Positions 25,017 through 32,134 of a stretch of 63,416 nucleotides of DNA are shown here, one piece after another. Under the pieces are notes generated by a model, which saw only the letters and a program-made list of their open reading frames with translations, was not told the DNA's origin and ran no database searches. Origin of the DNA: an uncultured Lentisphaerota bacterium (GTDB lineage: Bacteria; Verrucomicrobiota; Kiritimatiellia; CAIQIC01); the NCBI GenBank assembly GCA_903912445.1, contig CAIWHP010000158.1:1-63416 (forward strand). Direction: 5' to 3'. The position numbers and the translations under genes are program-made. The first letter of the stretch is position 1. Every line of letters starts with the position of its first letter.

Positions 25017-26671
25017 GGTTTCTCCTTCAAGGTTCCTTTGTAAATCCACGCGGTGTCGCGGTGCGGGCCTTGGGCGGCGTCGAAGCCGCCGAAGTAGAGG
25101 ACGCGGCCCTTGTCCTCCGGGAACGGCGAGACACAGACCGTGCGGGCGCTGCGCAGGCCACCGACGGCGGTCGGCACGACGGCGGGATCGAAGACTTGCC
25201 CCGTGCCGTAGCGGCCGTCGCTGTGGCGCACGAGATACCATGCGCCCTTGGCCCGCGCGTCGTCGCCTTGGAGTCCCGGCATGATGCCGCCGGCGATCAA
25301 CAGCACGCGCTCGCCGGTGTCGGGATGAACAGCGGGCGTCATCTCGTTGTAGGCGAAGAGGGTGGTGAAGCGCTGGCCTTCCTGCGCGCCGACGAGTCCG
25401 CCAAAATGCTTGCGCATGCCGAACTCGACGCGGCGCTCGTAGTTTCGCTGCGGGTTGATGATCTCGATGACGCCATCCACTTCGCGGCTGCAAAGGATCA
25501 ACTCCTTGCCGGGATGTTCGGGATCAGGAATGGCGGTGATGGCGCGAATCCACGCGACCCCGCGGCTCGCGAGGCGGTGCCCCCATTCGCCAAGCCACTC
25601 CCAGCGCGGCACCGGGCCGTCCACGCGACGAAACAGGCCGCCGTTCTTCGGCTGGTCGGGCGTGATGTCCACGGCGAGGTAAGCGTCGCCGTTGACGCGA
25701 CCGACGGACATGATACGCCCCAAACGGCCGGTGAGTTCCGGCTCCGGGTTCCAGCGGATGAAGCCGGGCGCGGCGGGATCGTAGCCACCGCTGAACACCT
25801 TGCCGTTGGTGATGGTGGCGATGAGGTGGTCCGCGCCGGTCACCCGGTCGCGATGCACATGCAGCATCCGCACCTCGCCAAGATCACGTGCGGCGCGCGG
25901 TGCGATGATGCTTTTGACCCACTTCCCGGCAGCATCGTCGCGGACGAAAACGGCGCTCTCACTCCGCGACTCGAAGATGCTGCCGCCCGCAATCAGCAGG
26001 CTCACGGGTCGCGCGAGCGCCTTGCCCGCGGCATCCGTGGCGAACGTGAGCGAGGCAAGCACGGCCACGCGGACACTCGGTGGAGCAGAACGATGAAACT
26101 GCACATCCACCTCCCATGGCGCGGCGGCGGACGTTTTCACCAGCACGCCGGGGCCGGGGTTCGGCGCGGTCTGATCGTGATTCCACAAGCTCACGGCGGC
26201 ATACAAGCGCCCGCCATGCGCCACGATGTAGTTGCACTCCGTTCCCGTCATCAACTTTCCGTTGCGATCTTTCGTGCCGGGCATCCAGTCGCGCGTGAAC
26301 AACAAATCGGTGAACGCCTTGTTGTCCGACAACGGCACCGGTCCCGCGCTGTCCTTGCGATACGCGACGGCCTTCGCCACCTCGTCGCGGACGCCGCCAG
26401 CCGTGCCGCCGCGTTTTCCCTTCGCGGCGCCGGCGGCCGCCGCGGCCTTGGTTTCCTCCAGCGTGACCGCGCCATCGTGATTCCGGTCGAGCGTGTCGAA
26501 CCACCGCGCATTGCTGCTCTCCTCCCGCGTGATCTTTCCGTCGCCGTTCTTATCGAACTGCCTGAAACGTTCCTCCGCGCCCGCCTTGACAGCGGCCTGT
26601 GGCGTCTGCGCCGACAGGGTCAGGCAAGTGACAGCGACTGATAAGCTGATCCTGACAATGGTCGTTTTCAT
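25013..26671 (-). CDS. EF-hand protein with type-A propeller-like domain
   Basis: 552 residues from ATG 26671 (MKTTIVRISLSVAV, signal peptide ending LSAQ). An EF-hand pair (DKNGDGKITREE, DRNHDGAVTLEE) is followed by an Ala/Gly/Lys linker. A ~420-residue domain of beta-rich repeats then ends with DTAWIYKGTLKEKP. The same domain, with the closing TAWIY(K/R)GT, ends two other proteins of this operon (28496 and 32131 genes). I do not recognise it as a named family; the repeat spacing suggests a propeller. It overlaps both neighbours by ATGA. Confidence 0.82.
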   Translation of the reverse strand: MKTTIVRISLSVAVTCLTLSAQTPQAAVKAGAEERFRQFDKNGDGKITREESSNARWFDTLDRNHDGAVTLEETKAAAAAGAAKGKRGGTAGGVRDEVAKAVAYRKDSAGPVPLSDNKAFTDLLFTRDWMPGTKDRNGKLMTGTECNYIVAHGGRLYAAVSLWNHDQTAPNPGPGVLVKTSAAAPWEVDVQFHRSAPPSVRVAVLASLTFATDAAGKALARPVSLLIAGGSIFESRSESAVFVRDDAAGKWVKSIIAPRAARDLGEVRMLHVHRDRVTGADHLIATITNGKVFSGGYDPAAPGFIRWNPEPELTGRLGRIMSVGRVNGDAYLAVDITPDQPKNGGLFRRVDGPVPRWEWLGEWGHRLASRGVAWIRAITAIPDPEHPGKELILCSREVDGVIEIINPQRNYERRVEFGMRKHFGGLVGAQEGQRFTTLFAYNEMTPAVHPDTGERVLLIAGGIMPGLQGDDARAKGAWYLVRHSDGRYGTGQVFDPAVVPTAVGGLRSARTVCVSPFPEDKGRVLYFGGFDAAQGPHRDTAWIYKGTLKEKP

Positions 26672-28317
26672 TGTCTGGTCCTCCACAGCGCCTTCAGTTC
26701 GTCCTCGGTCACGAAGCCGTCCTTGTTCGCGTCGAGACGGTCAAACAGCGCGCCGGGCAGTTCCTCGCGGTCGAGTTTGCCATCGCCGTTCTTGTCGCGC
26801 TGCTGAAATAAGCCGCCCGCGCCGCCTCCGCCGGACATTCCGGCGCGCCCGCCGGCGATCCCGGCGGCTTCGTTGGCCAGCGCGAGGAACGCGGGATAGG
26901 TTGGCGCTTTGTAATTCTGCGTCTGCACCATAAAGAGAACGAAGAAGCTGTTCTTGCGATCAATCGCGAACTGCGTGCCGTCGGCACCGCCCCAGCCGTA
27001 GCTGCCCTCGCCGTTCACGACGCCGCCAAGACCGTATTTCTGGCCGGGGGTCTTGAGATGGTTCTGGAAGATGAGGTCCACCGTCTCCGGCTTGAGCACG
27101 CGCACGCCATCGAGTTCGCCGCGGTTCAGGATCATGCGGCAGAACCGCTCGTAATCGCCGATGGTGCTGCACAGGCCGTGACCGCCGAGGAACAGCGTCG
27201 GTTTGTCGGTGAGCTTCGCGCCGTCGCGACCCGGTTCGAGCACGCCGGGCTTTGGTTGCCGGAAAAGCTGGCAAATGCGGCCCGCCTTCGCCGGCGGCAC
27301 CCAGAAATCGGTGTCGGGCATCTTCAGCGGGACGAACAACCGCTCTTTCAGCGCCTCATCCAGCGGCTTGCCGGTGACGGCCTCAATGTAGCGGCCGAGG
27401 ATGTCAATCGAGTGACCGTATTGATAGCCGGTGCCCGGCTGAAACTTCAGCGGCTCTTTCGCGAGCGCCTCGGAAAATTCCTTCAGCGTCGTATTCGCGC
27501 CGCGCGTGGCCTTGAACGCCAGCGCCGCGACATCGCCGCCCCTGCCGCCGAGGCTGCCGTAGTAGAGGCCGCTGGAGTGGCTCATGAGCATCCGCGGCGT
27601 GATGGCGGCCTTGGCCGGGACGAGCTTGCCATCCTCCAACACCTTTGGCTCCTTCCATTCGGGCAAATGTTTTGAGATCGGCTCATCGAGCGTGAGCTTG
27701 CCTTCGTCGAGCAACGTCAACGCCGCGAGCGCGATGACCGGCTTGGTCATGCTCATCAACCGGAAGATCGCGTCCTTCGGCATCGGCTTGCCGGCTTCGA
27801 TATCGGCCATGCCGAACGTCTCGAACCAACCGCGCACGCCGTTCTTGGAGATGATGGCCGAGATGCCCGCGACGTTCTTCGCGGCGACGTGACGCTGCAT
27901 CTCGACATCGAGCTGCGCGAGCACATCGGCTTTGAATCCGGCTTTGGCGGCTTCATCGCCATGCGAACGCGGCTTGAAGTTCTCCGCCGGAGGCAGCGGC
28001 GCGCTGGTGGAAACGCCCATGCCTTTCCACTTCGCGGCCTCGCCCATGCCCTGTGCGCCACCTGGAGCAGCGCCTCCGCGCCCGATCGTGGCCGCCTCCT
28101 CCTTCGTCACGACGCCGTCGCCATTCTTGTCGAGCATCTTGAACAGCTCCGGCTTCGGCACTTCGTCCGCGGTAAGCTTGCCGTCGGCGTTCTTATCCCA
28201 AGTGGTGAACAGACGCTCCGGCGTCCACTGCGGCGCGGAGGCCGGAGGCGTTGTTGTCTGCGCGAAGGCGGACGCGTGGATGAGGAGAGCGATCATGATC
28301 AGTCGTGTGTGTTTCAT
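26668..28317 (-). CDS. Exported beta-lactamase-family serine hydrolase with two EF-hand pairs
   Basis: 549 residues from ATG 28317. Signal peptide to about residue 20. The N-terminal EF-hand pair is DKNADGKLTADE and DKNGDGVVTKEE, and a second pair at the extreme C-terminus is DKNGDGKLDREE and DANKDGFVTEDE. Between them is a class-C beta-lactamase/esterase-type domain: Ser189 in SMTK (SxxK), the following helix VIALAALTLLDEGKLTLDEPI, and YGWGGADGTQFAIDRK toward the end. Such enzymes act as esterases or peptidases more often than as lactamases. The stop overlaps the next gene by ATGA. Upstream lies the palindromic repeat cluster B. Confidence 0.88.
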   Translation of the reverse strand: MKHTRLIMIALLIHASAFAQTTTPPASAPQWTPERLFTTWDKNADGKLTADEVPKPELFKMLDKNGDGVVTKEEAATIGRGGAAPGGAQGMGEAAKWKGMGVSTSAPLPPAENFKPRSHGDEAAKAGFKADVLAQLDVEMQRHVAAKNVAGISAIISKNGVRGWFETFGMADIEAGKPMPKDAIFRLMSMTKPVIALAALTLLDEGKLTLDEPISKHLPEWKEPKVLEDGKLVPAKAAITPRMLMSHSSGLYYGSLGGRGGDVAALAFKATRGANTTLKEFSEALAKEPLKFQPGTGYQYGHSIDILGRYIEAVTGKPLDEALKERLFVPLKMPDTDFWVPPAKAGRICQLFRQPKPGVLEPGRDGAKLTDKPTLFLGGHGLCSTIGDYERFCRMILNRGELDGVRVLKPETVDLIFQNHLKTPGQKYGLGGVVNGEGSYGWGGADGTQFAIDRKNSFFVLFMVQTQNYKAPTYPAFLALANEAAGIAGGRAGMSGGGGAGGLFQQRDKNGDGKLDREELPGALFDRLDANKDGFVTEDELKALWRTRQ

Positions 28318-28328
28318 GGTTGTTTCTT

Positions 28329-28499
28329 TCATTCGTCAGTCAGTTCCAAGCATTGGAAGACACACCAGCGGGATTTTCCAAGCCTTGGAAAAAACGGCGC
28401 AGCGTGTTCCAAGCCTTGGAACTTCCGGCAAGTCCCGCCGTCATGCCGCGCGGCCAGCGGTGCGAGCAGGGCGGCGATAAAAGTGATGGTCCTATTCAT
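28329..28499 (-). pseudogene. Signal-peptide remnant extended by palindromic repeats
   Basis: An ATG at 28499 overlaps the previous stop by ATGA, just as the real operon genes do. It opens a 56-codon frame that starts with a clear signal peptide (MNRTITFIAALLAPLAA). After it, the three palindromes of cluster B are read through as KFQGLE, FFPRLGK and VFQCLE before a TGA at 28329. The most likely story is an exported-protein gene whose body was lost and replaced by repeats. A tiny functional peptide cannot be excluded. Confidence 0.55.
28344..28422. repeat. Palindromic repeat cluster B (3 copies)
   Basis: TTCCAAGCATTGGAA (28344-28358), TTTTCCAAGCCTTGGAAAA (28374-28392) and GTTCCAAGCCTTGGAAC (28406-28422), spaced 13-15 bases apart, lie 27 to 105 bases upstream of the ATG at 28317. 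The last two are perfect palindromes around one base. Confidence 0.85.
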
Positions 28500-31400
28500 G
28501 GCGCGCGATTTGAAGCCGGACCAACGGCTTTGCTTTCAGAAACCGTGCCGCGATAAATCCACGCGGTGTTGTGGCTGGGGCCGGCGCCGCCGTCGTAGCC
28601 GCAGAAGTAGAAGACGCGGCCCTGCTCGCCGGCAAAAGGCGACGGCTCGATGTCGCGGCAGCCGGTGAGCTTATGGCCGGCGGGAACGGGATGCGCGGGG
28701 TCGTAGATGTAGCCCCAGTCGTAGCGGCCGTCGCGGTGGCGGATGAGATAGCAGGAACCGTTGTCGGGCGGATTCGGCGAGCCGGGACGTTCCACCCACG
28801 CGCCGCAGAGCCAGACGGTTTCGCCGCTTTTCGGATCGGTCACGGGCAGAAACCGGTTGTAGGCGGCGATGGCTCCGCGACGACGCGCCGTGGGCGTGTT
28901 CCATGCCTGGTTGAAGAATTCCTTGATGTCGATTTCCTGTTCCGCCGCGACACTGGGGCGAGTCGGATCGAAGCGCGCGATGGTGCCCGGATACTCGAAG
29001 TTGGCAATCAACACCTGATGTTTGCCGCCTTTGGGATCCGGCACCGCCGTCAGACCGCGCAGGAATCGCGACTGAAGGATGTCTTTGTCAATCGTCCAGC
29101 GATGCACCAGCTTCCACGAAGGCTTGAGGCCATCCACGCGGCGATACAGTCCGCCGTCCACGGGTTTCCCGTCCTCGCCCGTTGTGATGCGGGCGGCCAT
29201 GTAGAGGTCGCCGTTGCACTCGGCAAAGCAGAGCACCCGGCTGTAGTCATAGATGCGGCGGCCTTTGCCCTCTTGGGCTTCGGCGGTGCGTTCCGGTGTC
29301 GCCTCCCATCGGATGCCGCCCGGCGCGGCGGGATCGTAACTGCCGCGATGAATCCCGCCGCGATTCAGGCCGGCGAAAAGATGATGCACGCCGGTTACCT
29401 TGTCCACGTGCGAGCCGAACGAGCGCGCGCCAAGATTGCCGCCGGTGATGTCACTGCGCTGCCATTGGCCGGTGGCGTCGTTGCGGATGAACACCGCGCT
29501 CGCGCCGCCCGCTCGCGTCAACTCGGACGGGCTGGCGATGAGCAGGCGCGCGAGTTTGGCCAGCGGTTTGCCGTGGAGGTCGGTGGTGAACGCAAACGAG
29601 ATCAGACCCTCGACCCTCATGCAGTTCGGCTCGAAACCATGATCCACTTGCCACGGAGCGTCAGGCGAATCCTTGCGGAGGACTTGCGCGCCGGGTTTCG
29701 GGTCGTTGCCGGGCCGGTCCTGGCCGTAGCCGATGGCCGCGAACAGTTTTCCTTCGTGCCCCGCGAGCCACATCGCTTCCGTGCCGCCCATGAACTGGCC
29801 GTTCGCGTCCGTCGTTCCGGGAAAGTAGTCCTGCGTGAAGACCAACCGCGCCAGCGGTGTGGCTGCCGACTCGTTGCGCGGCACGACCATCTTCGATGCC
29901 GGTGTTTGGCTGACACCCGTGCGGCAGCGGTGGAGTTGAGAGGGGCCGTCGCCAACGAGGGTGTAATAGACAAACAATTCGCGCTCGCCGATGTAGCTTT
30001 CGGGGTCGAGACGACGGGCGGGCTTGCCGGTCTGCGCGCCATCATCGAGGCGGCGAATGAGATGTTGACCGTCGGCCGAGAAGCCGAACAACCAGATGGA
30101 GGTGTCCTTGTCTTTGTCGTCGCCGGCTTGGACGGTGAAATACGAGCGGCCAAGCGCGCCGCGCCCGCCGTTGATCGGCTCGACGGACTTCAGCGTCTGG
30201 TGCGGCGCGTCGGCGGGAAGACGCAGCGTGGCGATGCTTTGCCACGGGCTGCCGTCGCGCTTCACGTCGCGGTAGATTGCCAAGGCATGGCTGTCGGTGT
30301 TGGCGCAGAGCAACACTTCACCAGCGAATTCCGGCGCGTGCCAGAGCCACGGGTCAATCTTGTTGCCTTTGTCCGCGGTGATGATGCGGGACTTGCCGGT
30401 GTCGGTGTTGATGAGCGTGACCTGCGACGGCTCAGCTTGGCCCGGCCGGGCGCGGTAGGCGAAGGTGATCAGGTTGGTGTTGTAGGCCCAGCGGGCGACG
30501 ATCATGCGATCGGTGAACGGCTTGAGTTGATCGGGTTTGTCCTCGCCAAGCCACGCGTCTACGTTGCCCGCTGCGCGCGGTTTGCCGTGATAAACGATGA
30601 CGCGCGTCGAAGGCAGTGCCGGGTTCACCGACGGCTCGCAAATCCAGTTATGGATGTCGGTGTCGTGTGTGAGTTGAGAGACTTTGGGTTTGTCCCACGG
30701 CGGTTCCGCGCGCCAGAGCTGGCCGACGCCTTGGGCGTTGTCCTTCACGTAGAACAGCGCCGGTCCTTGAGCGTCGAGGCCCCACTCCGGGCCGTTGGAA
30801 TAGCGTGACCACTTTGAGATTCCAGTGTCCACCCGCTGGTCGCGCCCGGTCGGCGTCTTGAACAGCCCGGTGGTGGGATCAATGGAGCCTACCCAGACTG
30901 CCGCTTGCGAGTCCAGCCACACCGCGAGGCCATCGGTCTGAAAGAACTCAGGATCAATGTAGGCGAACTGCGCGTCGCCCATCCGCGCGTCGTCGGGAGT
31001 GAAGCCCGCGGAACTCGGCGGCGAGGCACTGACGCCCAGGATGGTCTTGAGGAAAGCGAAGACTTTCGCTGCGACTTGGTCGTTCGGTGTGCCGAACTCC
31101 AGCGCGATTTGCATGTGCGTCTTCTCCGGCGCGGCGATGACCTCGCCGGTGATGCCGGCCGCTTTCAGCTTGGCGACGAACTCCTCTGCGTCCGTTTTTC
31201 GGCTGGGATTGCCGTGGGGTTTCTGGCCACCGCTGTAAGCGACGATCATCGGGGGGATGCTTTTGTTCTTGGCGACGTGCATGGCCGGCGAGGCTTTCGC
31301 CCAAGTGGCGGGGTCCTGCGTAAACGGCGCGGCGTAAAGCTCCGGCAGTTTGTCGCCGAAGCGCGCCGCGAAACCTTTCAGGTCGTAGGCTTCGGTGTCG

Positions 31401-32134
31401 AGCGGCACAACACCGCGTAGCGCCGACAGCGAAAGACCATGCGCTTTCAAGTAGCTTTCGTCCGTGCCGACCAACGCCACGAGATGCGCGCCCGCGGAAT
31501 GGCCCATGAGAAACACGTTCTCCGGTGCCACGCCGTAGTCCTGCGCGTGTTTCCGCAGCCACGCGATGGCCGCCGCCACGTCCTGTGCCTGCGCGTCGAA
31601 CTTGACCGCCGGAGCGAGCCGGTAGTTGACCGACGCCACGACAAACCCCTCGCGCACAAACGCCGCCGGCAGGCTGGCGACTTGGCTCTTGTCGCCGCGC
31701 GCCCACCCACCGCCGTGGACCCAGACCAGTATCGGTGCGTTCGTCGCGTTGGGCGCCGCGTAGATGTCGAGGCTCGTCAGCTTCGGCTCAACGCCTTCGA
31801 ACTTTGCGTAAGGCAGGTCGAGGACGGTCTTCATCGGCACGCCATCGGTTTGCAGCGCAGCGGGATTTTGCGCCGGGCTGCGCTGCCGTTGCGCGCCGCT
31901 TGCGTAGAACGCTTTGATCTCATTCAGAGTCACAAATCCATCGCCGTCCTTGTCCAATTGCTTGAACTGGGAGACGGGAAACTCCTCCTGCGTCAGCTTG
32001 CCGTCGCCGTTCTTGTCGAACTGTTTGAAACGTTCCTCCGCGCCCGCCTTGACAGCGGTCTGTGGCGACTGTGCCGCGAGAGCCAGGCAAACGATGACGG
32101 CTGACAAGCTGATGATGGCGATGCTCGTTTTCAT
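28496..32134 (-). CDS. EF-hand / esterase / two-propeller exported protein
   Basis: 1212 residues from ATG 32134. Order: signal peptide (LALAAQ), EF-hand pair (DKNGDGKLTQEE, DKDGDGFVTLNE), then a BD-FAE-type alpha/beta hydrolase with oxyanion HGGGWARGDK and nucleophile Ser in GHSAGAH. Next comes a type-B PD40-like propeller (IDPEFFQTDGLAVWLD to LHRCRTGV) and finally the type-A domain ending NTAWIYRGT. Esterase plus two propellers in one exported chain suggests a large surface enzyme for acylated glycans; this is an inference. Both ends overlap neighbouring frames by ATGA (at 32131 and 28499). Confidence 0.87.
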   Translation of the reverse strand: MKTSIAIISLSAVIVCLALAAQSPQTAVKAGAEERFKQFDKNGDGKLTQEEFPVSQFKQLDKDGDGFVTLNEIKAFYASGAQRQRSPAQNPAALQTDGVPMKTVLDLPYAKFEGVEPKLTSLDIYAAPNATNAPILVWVHGGGWARGDKSQVASLPAAFVREGFVVASVNYRLAPAVKFDAQAQDVAAAIAWLRKHAQDYGVAPENVFLMGHSAGAHLVALVGTDESYLKAHGLSLSALRGVVPLDTEAYDLKGFAARFGDKLPELYAAPFTQDPATWAKASPAMHVAKNKSIPPMIVAYSGGQKPHGNPSRKTDAEEFVAKLKAAGITGEVIAAPEKTHMQIALEFGTPNDQVAAKVFAFLKTILGVSASPPSSAGFTPDDARMGDAQFAYIDPEFFQTDGLAVWLDSQAAVWVGSIDPTTGLFKTPTGRDQRVDTGISKWSRYSNGPEWGLDAQGPALFYVKDNAQGVGQLWRAEPPWDKPKVSQLTHDTDIHNWICEPSVNPALPSTRVIVYHGKPRAAGNVDAWLGEDKPDQLKPFTDRMIVARWAYNTNLITFAYRARPGQAEPSQVTLINTDTGKSRIITADKGNKIDPWLWHAPEFAGEVLLCANTDSHALAIYRDVKRDGSPWQSIATLRLPADAPHQTLKSVEPINGGRGALGRSYFTVQAGDDKDKDTSIWLFGFSADGQHLIRRLDDGAQTGKPARRLDPESYIGERELFVYYTLVGDGPSQLHRCRTGVSQTPASKMVVPRNESAATPLARLVFTQDYFPGTTDANGQFMGGTEAMWLAGHEGKLFAAIGYGQDRPGNDPKPGAQVLRKDSPDAPWQVDHGFEPNCMRVEGLISFAFTTDLHGKPLAKLARLLIASPSELTRAGGASAVFIRNDATGQWQRSDITGGNLGARSFGSHVDKVTGVHHLFAGLNRGGIHRGSYDPAAPGGIRWEATPERTAEAQEGKGRRIYDYSRVLCFAECNGDLYMAARITTGEDGKPVDGGLYRRVDGLKPSWKLVHRWTIDKDILQSRFLRGLTAVPDPKGGKHQVLIANFEYPGTIARFDPTRPSVAAEQEIDIKEFFNQAWNTPTARRRGAIAAYNRFLPVTDPKSGETVWLCGAWVERPGSPNPPDNGSCYLIRHRDGRYDWGYIYDPAHPVPAGHKLTGCRDIEPSPFAGEQGRVFYFCGYDGGAGPSHNTAWIYRGTVSESKAVGPASNRAP

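Noticed and set aside
25017-25493. N-terminal extension of the FG-GAP/VOC gene
   Set aside because: Arg-rich shadow of the preceding gene; the true start at 25016 begins a signal peptide and overlaps the previous stop by ATGA.
26668-28317. Antibiotic-resistance beta-lactamase
   Set aside because: SxxK is present, but the domain is embedded between EF-hands in an operon of esterases and sulfatase; it fits the esterase/peptidase side of the family.
28344-28422. Rho-independent terminator
   Set aside because: Three short palindromes with AT-rich arms and a one-base centre cannot form a normal stable terminator stem, and the same motif occurs before start codons elsewhere.
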